DNA of 64,000 nt from JBNJGB01 sp051747385 (lineage in GTDB: Bacteria > Myxococcota_A > UBA9042 > PHBI01 > JACKFB01). Under the pieces are notes generated by a model. That model had not been told where the DNA came from and did not search any database. It saw nothing but the letters and a program-made list of their open reading frames with translations. Numbering within the stretch: position 1 is the stretch's first letter; each line of letters begins with the position of its first letter. Shown piece after piece: positions 15,678-24,074 of the stretch. Position numbers and translations under genes: made by a program. The stretch is taken from positions 1 to 64,000 of the forward strand of contig JBNJGB010000009.1 in assembly GCA_051747385.1 (NCBI GenBank), written 5' to 3'.

Positions 15678-17054
15678 TCAGAGGATCGGCGGCCCCGTCA
15701 GCCGGCCGCAGCGACGCGCCGTCTCCACGGCCATGCGGTGGACGTTCACGCGCCCGCCGGCCTTGTGGAGCAGGCCCTTGATGCCGCCCATGACGCGCAT
15801 GACCAGCAGCCCCTCCGCGGGCGGGACGAGCTTGAGGAAGGCCGGGTTGTCCAGCACGAAGCGCTGCATGCGGGCGCGCAGGTGCCAGCTCCCGAAGTCG
15901 AAGGCCTCGTCCACGAGGAACGGCTCCAGGACGATCTCGTGGTAGCGGCGCAGGAGCGTCGGATCGTAGATCTTCTCCGGCGCGTCGTTCCGCCCGAAGC
16001 CCAGCTCGCGGTATCGCCGCGCGGCCCGCTCGTCGTCCCGCTGCCAGCAGGCGTCCATGATGTCCAGGATGCCGTCGGCGAAGGCGGGGTCGCACCGCTT
16101 CACGCACCCGAAGTCCAGGACCACGAGCCCGCCGTCCTCCTCCAGGACGAAGTTCCCGGGGTGGGGGTCGGCGTGGAGCTCGTGCAGCTCGTGGAACATC
16201 CACGCGTAGGTGTCGATGAAGCGGGCGAGCAGCGCGTCCTTCTCCTCCCCGGCGGGCATCTCGTGGAGGGCCTCGTCCAGCTTGCGCCCCCGGACGTACT
16301 CCATGGTGAGCACGTTCCGGCGGGTCCACTCGGGGAAGGGTCGCGGCGCGCGCACGCCGGGGCGCTCCGAGAGCACCTCGTGGAACCTCCCCAGCCGGGC
16401 CGCCTCCGCCTCGTAGTCCGACTCCTCGACGACGGCGTTCCGGACCTCCGCCAGGTAGTCCTCGAGCCGCCGCCGATCCACCAGGACGCGGCCCAGGTGC
16501 AGCAGCGACTTCAGGTTCTGCATGTCGCTGTCGAGGGTGTCGGCGATCCCCGGGTACTGGATCTTCACCGCCACGTCCTCGCCGGTGCGCAGGGTGCCCT
16601 GGTGGACCTGGCCGATGCTCGCGGAGCCGACGGGCTCCGGATCGAACCAGCGGAACACGGCGTCGATGGGGCGATCGAAGGCCGCCTCCATCTCACGGCG
16701 GACCGTCCGCCACGTCATGGGCGGCGCGCTGTGCTGGAGCGAGGTGAGGGTCTCGACGAACTCGGGCGGGACCAGGTCGGGATCGCTCGAGAGGATCTGG
16801 CCCACCTTCATGGTGGCGCCCTTCATCTCGCCGAGGACGTGGAGCACCTTCCGGGCCTGGCGCGTGCGGAAGAGGCCGTCGCGGATCTCGCGCCCGCTCT
16901 TGCCGCCCGGCACCAGCGCCTGCCCGACCTTCCGGGCCATGGTCGACGCGGACACGCTGAACCCCAGGCGCCCCATGCGCACGAGGCGGCCCAGGCGGCT
17001 GGAGGAGACGTCGCGTCCCTCCTCGCCGGCCAGCTTGTCCCAGTCACGGACCAT
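15678..17054 (-). CDS. ABC1/AarF (UbiB-type) atypical kinase
   Basis: Product of 458 residues. It has the hallmarks of the UbiB/ADCK family: the KxGQ motif in MKVGQILSSDPD (near residue 82), the Ala/Ser-rich nucleotide loop GSASIGQVHQG, VAVKIQYPG with the ATP-binding lysine, ELHADPHPGNF as the catalytic loop and VLDFGCVKR as the DFG equivalent. Members support quinone synthesis or lipid homeostasis. No quinone-biosynthesis gene is adjacent, so no gene symbol is assigned. The usual C-terminal membrane anchor is not obvious; the protein ends in a basic Gly-rich segment. It follows the SEC-C gene by 24 bases. Confidence 0.9.
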   Translation of the reverse strand: MVRDWDKLAGEEGRDVSSSRLGRLVRMGRLGFSVSASTMARKVGQALVPGGKSGREIRDGLFRTRQARKVLHVLGEMKGATMKVGQILSSDPDLVPPEFVETLTSLQHSAPPMTWRTVRREMEAAFDRPIDAVFRWFDPEPVGSASIGQVHQGTLRTGEDVAVKIQYPGIADTLDSDMQNLKSLLHLGRVLVDRRRLEDYLAEVRNAVVEESDYEAEAARLGRFHEVLSERPGVRAPRPFPEWTRRNVLTMEYVRGRKLDEALHEMPAGEEKDALLARFIDTYAWMFHELHELHADPHPGNFVLEEDGGLVVLDFGCVKRCDPAFADGILDIMDACWQRDDERAARRYRELGFGRNDAPEKIYDPTLLRRYHEIVLEPFLVDEAFDFGSWHLRARMQRFVLDNPAFLKLVPPAEGLLVMRVMGGIKGLLHKAGGRVNVHRMAVETARRCGRLTGPPIL

Positions 17055-17078
17055 GCCTCGGTCACCCCCTCGCTCGGC

Positions 17079-17381
17079 TCAACGTCCGAAGTTCATGCCG
17101 GCTGGATCTCCGCCGCTTCCACCCTTCGGGGGCGGCGGATCGGTGAACACGGTCAGCGCTACCGCCACCACCACGGAGCCTGCAGCCACGGGTCCGGCGG
17201 TGTCGAAGCCGTGCGTGAAGAAGAGCACGGCCGCTCCGACCACTCCCAGGACGGCGACGGCCAGGGGACCACGGCGCACGCCACCCGCGGAGGTGGCCGC
17301 CTCCTCGGCCTCGAGGCAGCAGCGCTTGTACTTCTTGCCGCTCCCACAGGGGCACGGCGCATTTCGGGCCACGGACTCCAT
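17079..17381 (-). CDS. Small membrane protein with N-terminal SEC-C zinc motif
   Basis: Product of 100 residues. Residues about 9-23 are a SEC-C motif (CPCGSGKKYKRCC), the metal-binding signature best known at the C-terminus of SecA. Here it stands at the N-terminus, followed by two hydrophobic segments (AVAVLGVVGAAVLFF and AAGSVVVAVALTVF) and a Gly/Pro-rich tail. A role in membrane attachment or ribosome/Sec contact is speculative. The ATG at 17381 sits 8 bases after GGAG; a GTG directly before it is possible. First gene of the group leading to the ABC1 kinase and AtoE. Confidence 0.75.
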   Translation of the reverse strand: MESVARNAPCPCGSGKKYKRCCLEAEEAATSAGGVRRGPLAVAVLGVVGAAVLFFTHGFDTAGPVAAGSVVVAVALTVFTDPPPPKGGSGGDPAGMNFGR

Positions 17382-17553
17382 CACGACGACTCCGGCTCGG
17401 GGGACGTAGACGAGCGGTCATGCTAGCGCCCGCGCCGGGGCGCGGCAACGTACGGCCGGGCTGCGCGGATCCGCTCTGCCGGGTCCGGAGGGCGGGGCGG
17501 CCGGCGCGGCGGCGGGGGTTGCCACGGCGGGGGACCCCCGGCACCCTTGGCGC

Positions 17554-18051
17554 ATGGATCCCGAGGTGCTCGAGGCGCTGCGCCGGAACAGCGGGTTACG
17601 CGTGGACGCGGAGGGCACGTTCCTCTACCACGGCGACCGCGTCCCGCACCCCCGCGTCCAGGATCTCTTCCACCGGGGCCTGGCCGTGCGCGAGGACGGC
17701 GACGTCACCCTCACGGTCGGGCACATGTGGGCCTACGTGGAGGTGGAGGCGGTCGCCCGCTTCGTCGACCACCTGGAGGCGGGCGACGGCGGCCTGTACG
17801 TGCGGACGCGGATCGACGAAGACGTGCGCCGATGCCCCGATCCGCGCCTCGGCTTCGCCCCGGACGGACGCTTCTATCTGTGGGAGGACGAGGACACCTG
17901 GCCGGCGGTGCTGACGCGCAAGGCCCACCACGAGCTCGGGGCGCTGCTCGACGAGGACCGGGAGGGGCGCCCCTTCCTCGACCTGGGCGGCGGCGAGGGG
18001 TTGGTGATCCGGCAGATCGACGAGGCCCCCGGGCCCGCGGACCGCTGGTAG
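17554..18051 (+). CDS. Conserved hypothetical protein, possibly DUF1285-like
   Basis: Product of 165 residues, soluble, acidic. The pattern of a short N-terminal FLYHGDRVPHPRVQDLF, then LAVREDGDVTLTVG and an aromatic WAYVEVEAVARFVD resembles the layout of DUF1285 proteins, but the match is weak. No catalytic motif or signal peptide is visible. Start ATG at 17554 has no clear ribosome-binding site. It converges with the exported protein gene ending at 18060. Confidence 0.6.
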   Translation: MDPEVLEALRRNSGLRVDAEGTFLYHGDRVPHPRVQDLFHRGLAVREDGDVTLTVGHMWAYVEVEAVARFVDHLEAGDGGLYVRTRIDEDVRRCPDPRLGFAPDGRFYLWEDEDTWPAVLTRKAHHELGALLDEDREGRPFLDLGGGEGLVIRQIDEAPGPADRW

Positions 18052-18059
18052 GAGCCCTC

Positions 18060-18809
18060 TCAGTCCTCCGGCGTCGCCCCGGTCCCGGTTTCCTCCTCCC
18101 GCTCGCTGCCGGCGTCCCCCTCGCCCCCGGCGGCGCGCTCGGGCCGGGACTCCGCCTCCTCGCGTCGCTCCAGGCGGCGGGACTCCAGGTCGTGGAGACG
18201 CTGCCGGGCCTCCCGTATGACGGCGTTCCGCATCCGCGCGTCGGGGTACATGTCGAGCACGGAGCGATAGCCCCGCTCCGCCCGGAGCTTCAGGTGTTCG
18301 CTCAGATCGACGGCGCGCGTGTGGTACAGGGCCTCCGGCGTCTCCTTCACGACGACGACCCGGTCGGGGCCCGTCCCCACCTGGTCCAGGTAGGTGGCCA
18401 TCGCCTCGTCCATCCGGGCGAGGGCCAGGGCGGCCCGCGGTCGGCTCGGGGCCTCCTCGAAGGCGGCGATGGCCTGCACGAAGCGGGCGTTCCGCCGGAA
18501 GTCCGTCCACTCCTTCCGGACGGTGTCCTTGGAGGCGGGGCCGGTGGCGACGGGGATCATCCGATCCCGGACCTTCTCCAGGAGCGCGAACGCCGCCTCC
18601 GGGGCCTCCACGCACGCGGGATCCCGCCGGTGGAGCCGTCGCAGGCGCCGCGCCTCCCGGACCGGGTTCAGGGTGCGGCCGGACCGGAGGGTCTCGGCCG
18701 CGCGCGCACACTCGGGGCTGCTGGCGGCGCGTGCTCCGGGCGGAGCGTGCCAGGCGAGGGCGGCGAGGGCGGCGACGAGGACGCCGAGCCGCAGGGCGCT
18801 CGTGGACAT
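18060..18809 (-). CDS. Exported helical protein of unknown function
   Basis: Product of 249 residues. The N-terminus is a Sec signal peptide (LGVLVAALAALAWHA, cleavage probably after GARA). The mature part is Arg/Glu-rich and helical with several short repeats resembling TPR helices; the C-terminal 60 residues are very charged (RRLERREEAESRPER) and end in a disordered Gly/Glu tail. No family recognised. The ATG at 18809 follows a perfect GGAGGT ribosome-binding site. It is divergent from the outer-membrane protein at 19013 and might share an envelope role. Confidence 0.65.
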   Translation of the reverse strand: MSTSALRLGVLVAALAALAWHAPPGARAASSPECARAAETLRSGRTLNPVREARRLRRLHRRDPACVEAPEAAFALLEKVRDRMIPVATGPASKDTVRKEWTDFRRNARFVQAIAAFEEAPSRPRAALALARMDEAMATYLDQVGTGPDRVVVVKETPEALYHTRAVDLSEHLKLRAERGYRSVLDMYPDARMRNAVIREARQRLHDLESRRLERREEAESRPERAAGGEGDAGSEREEETGTGATPED

Positions 18810-18876
18810 GTGTGACCTCCGCTGGCGCGGCGCGCGGTCCCGGGCGTCCTCGTTCCAGGGCGGGCGAACTGCCGCG

Positions 18877-18906
18877 TTGACAATGACGCGTCGCGTCCCA
18901 TAGGAA
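18877..18906 (+). promoter_or_regulatory. Possible promoter for the barrel-lipoprotein pair
   Basis: A consensus TTGACA (18877-18882), an 18-base spacer and a weak TAGGAA (18901-18906), about 100 bases before the GTG start. The -10 is poor, so this is tentative. Confidence 0.25.
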
Positions 18907-19012
18907 CCGCTCACCTGACGACTCCGGCGGCCGAGCGTAACACCCGCGCCGTCCGGCGAGTGAGCCCGGCGAACGTCCGTTGGGCTCGCCGCCACCAAGG
19001 GAGCACCGACTC

Positions 19013-20929
19013 GTGACCACGCCGCGCCGCCACCTCGTCGCCCTGCTGGCGACCGTCCTCCTGGGGGCGTCGACCCCCGCGTCGGCGGACATCGGGCGCT
19101 TCGACCTCGCCGGGCGTATCTACACCAAGTGGCTGTACCGGAACGACGACTCCCAGGGCGTGCTCACCTGGGGCAACCCGTTCTGGCCCGACAACGTGAG
19201 CGGCCACAACGGCGTCGGCTCCGAGTTCGAGCTGAAGATCCTGGGCGCCGTCTCCAGGGCCGTGCGGGCGGAGGTCCGCCTGAAGAGCCGCTTCGGCGCG
19301 CTGTGGCAGGACTGGTGGGAGAACGGCGACCAGGCCTACGACGAGGTGAACACCTCCGGCGAGAGCCTGGGCATGAACCACGCGCAGTACATGAAGCTGC
19401 GCGGCTACTACATCGAGGCGAACCTGCCGATCCCGACGGTCCGCTCGGTGCTGGTGGGCTCGAGCGATCTCGGGATGTTCAACCCCTGGACCATCGGGAA
19501 GGTCCGCTACATCGACCGGGACAACGCCAAGGGGACGTTCGTGACCGGCGGGTCCGAGGACGGCACCTTCGGCTACGTGCTGGCGGCCATCGCCCTGCCG
19601 AAGCTGTTCGCGGGGCCGGGGTGGTCGACGGGCATCGGCGATCCGAAGCTGCGCACGCCGTTCTGGAGCCGCGACTGGGCCTACGCGGCCAAGCTGACGG
19701 CCGAGAGCTACGACGTCGGCACCTTCACGCTCATCGGCTCCATCACGCGGGACAGCGAGGTCGATGTGTCCGACCCCGACGCCCAGGGGAGCGTCCACGG
19801 CCAGTGCCGGGACGCCCTGGGCAACCCCATCGAGGGCTGCGAGAAGGACTACGCGGTGGAGGCCGTGCAGCGCTACTCCAACGCCGTGGCGACCCTGGAG
19901 TACGAGGGCCTGCTGTTCGACGTGGTGGGCGTCGAGGCCCTGGCGGCCATCTCTTCGAGCGACGTCAACGAGGACGTGGCCTTCAACGGCGTGGAGGGCA
20001 ACGCGGGCGTCGCGCCCATCGTCTTCGACGACGTGGTGGGGCACGCGGCGAAGCTCCGCATCGATCTCTACGACCCCTTCGAGATCGGGCTCAGCTTCAA
20101 GCTGGAGGGCTTCTCCATCGGCGAGCACTTCAACAGCATCTTCGGCGCCCGGCGGGAGGCGGACGTGCTGCTGACGGACGGCTTCATCGAGGGCGGCCAG
20201 CTTCCGACCATGAACATCGCCAATGAGTTCATGGACTTCGACGAGCCCTGGTACGAGAGCGCCATCGGCTGGGTGGGCGCCACGGTGGTGCCGGAGATGG
20301 AGTTCCGGCGCTTCACCCTGTCGGCCGAGGCCACCTTCATCGGCTATCACACCAACGCCCAGGAGCGGGACGTGGAGAGCACGTACCCGGACTTCCTCCA
20401 CGCGGACGGGTTCACGGACACGGATCTCTACGACTTCCCGAACGCCACCGATCGGGGGCGCGATCCCCGCAGCGTCTTCCGGCGGAACCAGGACCGGCAC
20501 ACGTGGATCGCCGTCCTGCGCGGCCGCTGGGAGCCGGACTGGGCGCTGAGCCCGGGCCTGGACGTGAAGCTCAAGGCCATCCTCGACCGCGACGACCGCA
20601 GCCACACCACCGAGGCGGACGACTACCGGGGCACCCAGCTCATCGGGCGGCTGGCGGTGGACGCGCGGGTCACGGACGCCCTGAAGCTCGGCCTGGGGAC
20701 GAAGCTCGAGCACTGGGACGAGGACAACCGGCGCGGTACGCTGGAGCTCGGCTACGGCGATGACACCACGGACAAGGCCAAGGCCTTCGTCTCCGTGCTG
20801 TACACGTGGTCCGGGTTCAACTTCGCGTATTACCTGGAGTATCTCCACAAGGATCAGCGCCGGGAGCGGGAGCCGGATCAGCTCTGGGACGTCTTCCGAT
20901 CCAAGGCCACGCTGGAGGTGGTCTGGTGA
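19013..20929 (+). CDS. Outer-membrane beta-barrel protein
   Basis: Product of 638 residues. A signal peptide (LVALLATVLLGASTPASA) is followed by many alternating aromatic/polar strands and a C-terminal …LEVVW ending in an aromatic residue, the normal outer-membrane barrel signature. Segments such as LVGSSDLGMFNPWTIGK and NFAYYLEYL look like barrel strands and loops. It loosely resembles DUF1302-type large barrels; the substrate, if any, is unknown. The start is GTG at 19013 after AGGGAG; no ATG lies in a suitable place. Its stop overlaps the next gene's ATG (TGATG), so the barrel and the lipoprotein at 20929 are translationally coupled and probably form a pair in the outer membrane. Confidence 0.8.
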   Translation: MTTPRRHLVALLATVLLGASTPASADIGRFDLAGRIYTKWLYRNDDSQGVLTWGNPFWPDNVSGHNGVGSEFELKILGAVSRAVRAEVRLKSRFGALWQDWWENGDQAYDEVNTSGESLGMNHAQYMKLRGYYIEANLPIPTVRSVLVGSSDLGMFNPWTIGKVRYIDRDNAKGTFVTGGSEDGTFGYVLAAIALPKLFAGPGWSTGIGDPKLRTPFWSRDWAYAAKLTAESYDVGTFTLIGSITRDSEVDVSDPDAQGSVHGQCRDALGNPIEGCEKDYAVEAVQRYSNAVATLEYEGLLFDVVGVEALAAISSSDVNEDVAFNGVEGNAGVAPIVFDDVVGHAAKLRIDLYDPFEIGLSFKLEGFSIGEHFNSIFGARREADVLLTDGFIEGGQLPTMNIANEFMDFDEPWYESAIGWVGATVVPEMEFRRFTLSAEATFIGYHTNAQERDVESTYPDFLHADGFTDTDLYDFPNATDRGRDPRSVFRRNQDRHTWIAVLRGRWEPDWALSPGLDVKLKAILDRDDRSHTTEADDYRGTQLIGRLAVDARVTDALKLGLGTKLEHWDEDNRRGTLELGYGDDTTDKAKAFVSVLYTWSGFNFAYYLEYLHKDQRREREPDQLWDVFRSKATLEVVW

Positions 20930-22437
20930 TGGGCCGGACAGCCAGAGCCCTCGCCGGGGCGCTCCTGGTCGCTGCGTTCGCGACGACCGGGTGCGGCCTG
21001 GAGCACGAGATCCTCGGCCCGGCCACGGACGAGGGGCACACGCTCCTGCCGCAGCCGAGCGACACCGTCCTCCGGGGGATGGTGAGCGCGCTGCCGGGCG
21101 CGGACGTGCGCTTCTTCACGGCGAGCGGTTCGCGCGTGGTGGACGCCGAGGCTGCCGCGGACGAACAGGGCGCATTCCAGCAGCGCTTCGGCGGCGCGGA
21201 GTCGTATCGCGGGCTCCTCACGAGGGCGCGCTCGGGTGGGCGGGTCTACCTGGGCGTACTGGACGAGCTGCCGGCCCAGCCGACCGTCTTCCACGAGGAG
21301 CGCGTCGTGGACCTGGCCGCCGAGCACGTGGGGCTGGCCGACCTGGATCGGGAGTCCACGGCGGCGACGCTGGTGCTGGCGGCGGCGGCGGATCGGCTAG
21401 GTGTGGGCCTGGACGCGCTGGAACCGGCGGCCATCCTGGACGGCTTCGACCAGGCCTGGCAGGCCCTCGACGACGAGGAGGGGGCGATCCCGTTCTTTGG
21501 GCGCGTGGTGGCGACGCTGGACCAGGCGGCGGCCTCGGTCGGTGTGCAGGATCCGTGGATCGACATGGCCGGCCTGGCGGGGGAGGAGTCGTTCCTCTCG
21601 CGCGGCTGGCTGGGGCGCGTCACGGTGGACTACGACGGCGACGGGGTGGCGGACGTCGACACGGCGGCCTTCGACGCCGCCCTCGCGGAGGCGGCCGAGG
21701 CCGTGGACCTGGACGTCTGCTACGAGATCGACCGAATGCGCGTCGTGTTTCACCTGGACATGCGGCCCGGGGTCCGGAACCTGAACTGCTCCGAGGTGGA
21801 CCACTTCAAGTGGACGGAGGACCTCCCCACGAAGTCGGCCTTCTTCACCGGCGGCGTCCACGAGGACACCCCGGTGTGCGGTCCCGAGCGGCAGACGCAC
21901 TGCATCACCGAGGCGCAGGTGGACGAGGTGAACCGGAAGATGGGCTCCTGGGTCCCCAACACCCTGCCCATGTGGGATGACGGCTCCCACGGAGACGCCG
22001 TGGCCAACGACGGCATCTGGACCGTGGCCTTCGCGCTGCCCTACATCCCGACGGAGACGTCGCCGGACGGCGCGGGCCTGCGGCTGGCCTACAAGTACAC
22101 CTTCGGGGTCCAGGGGCAGATCTGGACCGACAGCGAGGAGTGGCCCGGCAACCAGCGACTGCTCGAGGTGGAGGACGTCAACGGCGATCGCCTCGTCGTC
22201 CGATACGACATCTTCGGGGACGAGGCCGCCAACAAGGACAAGGTGAACACCCTGAAGCCGAGCAAGGGCGGGTGCGGCTTCGTGGAGTGGGAGGCGGAGC
22301 GCGATCCCGAGTGCGCCGGAGACACGCGGGAGAACCGCGTCGACACCGACGGGGACTGCGAGCCGGACGCCTGGGAGGACGCGGGTCCCGTGGCGCCTCT
22401 GACCGTGCCGTGCCAGGAGGTCGGCGAGCCCCGGTGA
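20929..22437 (+). CDS. Lipoprotein with C-terminal sandwich-type domain, coupled to barrel
   Basis: Product of 502 residues. Signal and lipobox FATTGC at the N-terminus predict a lipoprotein. The region DYDGDGVADVDTAAFDAAL contains an Asp-rich, calcium-loop-like DGDGVADVD. The C-terminal third (MWDDGSHGDAVANDGIWT, then LRLAYKYTFGVQG) resembles the beta-sandwich, carbohydrate-binding-like domain found in Myxococcota surface proteins, with the DDGxxGDxxAxDGxWT pattern. The last 60 residues are Cys/Asp-rich. ATG at 20929 overlaps the barrel gene's TGA, implying matched synthesis. Function not known. Confidence 0.75.
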   Translation: MGRTARALAGALLVAAFATTGCGLEHEILGPATDEGHTLLPQPSDTVLRGMVSALPGADVRFFTASGSRVVDAEAAADEQGAFQQRFGGAESYRGLLTRARSGGRVYLGVLDELPAQPTVFHEERVVDLAAEHVGLADLDRESTAATLVLAAAADRLGVGLDALEPAAILDGFDQAWQALDDEEGAIPFFGRVVATLDQAAASVGVQDPWIDMAGLAGEESFLSRGWLGRVTVDYDGDGVADVDTAAFDAALAEAAEAVDLDVCYEIDRMRVVFHLDMRPGVRNLNCSEVDHFKWTEDLPTKSAFFTGGVHEDTPVCGPERQTHCITEAQVDEVNRKMGSWVPNTLPMWDDGSHGDAVANDGIWTVAFALPYIPTETSPDGAGLRLAYKYTFGVQGQIWTDSEEWPGNQRLLEVEDVNGDRLVVRYDIFGDEAANKDKVNTLKPSKGGCGFVEWEAERDPECAGDTRENRVDTDGDCEPDAWEDAGPVAPLTVPCQEVGEPR

Positions 22438-22458
22438 GGACGGCGGGCGTCTACACGC

Positions 22459-22486
22459 TTGAGCCATGGCGACGCCTCCATATACT
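22459..22486 (+). promoter_or_regulatory. Sigma70-like promoter of the duplicated-domain secreted protein
   Basis: TTGAGC (22459-22464), a 16-base spacer and TATACT (22481-22486), about 85 bases before the ATG at 22570. The -10 is near consensus in an otherwise GC-rich context. Confidence 0.5.
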
Positions 22487-22569
22487 GCGTACCCTTTTCA
22501 GCATCCCCGGGCCCCTCGTCGGCCCCCGCGCGTGAGCGTGTACCGGACCCCACCGGGCGAGGTGAGACC

Positions 22570-23907
22570 ATGAATCGTATGCTCGTGTCGTCCCTGATCG
22601 TGGGTGCGCTGCTGGCGCTCCCGGCGGTCGCCGCGGCCGAGGAGCCGGACGCTCCTAAGGGCCTGGCCGGCCAGGTCCGCGCCGACTGCACCTGGCTGGA
22701 CGCCGCCGTGGCCCGGGACCCCGACCGCGATGATGCGTTCGGTGTCGTCATGAAGGTCCTCCAGGAGCGCTGTCGCGCGGTCGGGCCCAAGCTGGACACC
22801 GGCCGGGTCGACGACAAGGACCTGAGGACCCTCCACGAGGAGATCGACTCGCTCCGCGACGCCCTGGGTCCGCTCGAGGAGCCGCCCGCCGCGGAGCCGG
22901 CCGAGGAGAAGCCGGAGGAGGCTCCGGAGAAGCCGGCAAAGGCCGAGAAGAAGCGGAAGAAGGCCGCGGACGAGAGGAACAAGGCCGAGGAGCAGCCGGA
23001 GAAGCCGGGCAAGGCCGAGGTGAAGCCCGAGGAGGCCGGCGAACCTGCCGACGCGGCGCCGGAGCCGCGCGGTCTGACGGGGACCTGGCACCAGGAGCCC
23101 CAGAAGCGCCTCGACCACTTCGTCAAGCGCACCTTCGAGCTCGTGGAGGAGGACGACGGCGAGATCGTGGGCGAGATGATCGAGGTGACGTGGCGGAAGG
23201 CCCCCATGAGCTGGGTGCAGACCTCCTGCGACGGCAACCCCATCTTCCGCTCCGTGACGACCGCGTCCGTGCGCGGCGAGGTGGAGGGCAACGAGTTGAG
23301 CCTCCTGCGGGATCGCCCGCGCGTGACGATGTGCACGTGTGGGCAGCGGTGCCGGGCCGAGCGCCGCCGGCGCGGCTACGAGTTCGTGGTCGGCGCCGGG
23401 GAGAACGTGCTGCGGGACGACGACACGGTCTTCGTCCGGGAGGGCGCCCGGCTTCGGAGGGGCGGTGGCTCGACTGCGGGCGGCGCCGGTGCGGCCGGAC
23501 AGGGAGCCGCGGGGCCGCGCACCGTGGAGGGAGTCTGGGAGACCGAGCCCTTCGAGCGTGCGGGCGAGACCCACGTCATCCGCCTGGAGATGAAGGTGGA
23601 GGGCGACGACGTCACCGGCACCCTGAGCGAGCGGGTCTCCCAGGACCTGCCCCTGGCGAGCTGGCGCGAGCGCTTCTGCGAGGGCAACGACCGCTTCGAG
23701 TACGTGGAGGTCTTCGACATCCACGGCGGCGCCGGGGACGGTGAGGTGGACCTGCGCTTCCGCAACCCGCGGGTGCTGAGCTGCACCTGCCCGAGCAAGT
23801 GCCGAACGCCGCAGCGCCGGCGCGGCCTCAGCCTCGCCCTGTCGCCCGAGGGTGTCGCGCTCGAGGGCCGCAGCCTCGAGTTCCACCGGTCCGCCTCCGA
23901 CGAGTAG
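22570..23907 (+). CDS. Secreted protein with coiled linker and duplicated Cys domain
   Basis: Product of 445 residues. Signal peptide (LIVGALLALPAVAAAEE). A helical segment with two Cys (about 30-100) is followed by a Glu/Lys/Pro-rich linker (about 105-175). Two homologous domains follow: about 178-300 and about 320-440. Both start G(T/V)WxxEP, have a lone Cys-x-(G/E)-(G/N)-N motif (SCDGNPIF; FCEGNDRFEY), and share a core of RxPRVxxCTC followed by CRxxxRRRG. The pattern looks like an internal duplication of a lipocalin-like or other beta-barrel domain with conserved disulphides. No named family recognised. ATG at 22570 follows GAGGTGAG; it has its own promoter. Confidence 0.75.
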   Translation: MNRMLVSSLIVGALLALPAVAAAEEPDAPKGLAGQVRADCTWLDAAVARDPDRDDAFGVVMKVLQERCRAVGPKLDTGRVDDKDLRTLHEEIDSLRDALGPLEEPPAAEPAEEKPEEAPEKPAKAEKKRKKAADERNKAEEQPEKPGKAEVKPEEAGEPADAAPEPRGLTGTWHQEPQKRLDHFVKRTFELVEEDDGEIVGEMIEVTWRKAPMSWVQTSCDGNPIFRSVTTASVRGEVEGNELSLLRDRPRVTMCTCGQRCRAERRRRGYEFVVGAGENVLRDDDTVFVREGARLRRGGGSTAGGAGAAGQGAAGPRTVEGVWETEPFERAGETHVIRLEMKVEGDDVTGTLSERVSQDLPLASWRERFCEGNDRFEYVEVFDIHGGAGDGEVDLRFRNPRVLSCTCPSKCRTPQRRRGLSLALSPEGVALEGRSLEFHRSASDE

Positions 23908-24074
23908 GCCGTCCGTGCGCTCTTCGGGCGCCGCCGTCCGCGGCGGCCTCGGGGCTGCGACGGGAGGTGCCCCCCCGGGGACGGCGGTCCTGCCGGGTCT
24001 TCCCCGGACCTCCGCGGCCTTGGGCCTTGGCGCGAGCGCACCGGCGCTGCCGAGGAGAGCCCTCCACGGCGGCG
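23908..24074. repeat. Intergenic repeat (family B fragment) between convergent genes
   Basis: Contains GGGACGGCGGTCC and a CCTTGGCGCGAGC-type segment of the family B repeat at 23974-24046. No gene supported. Confidence 0.55.
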
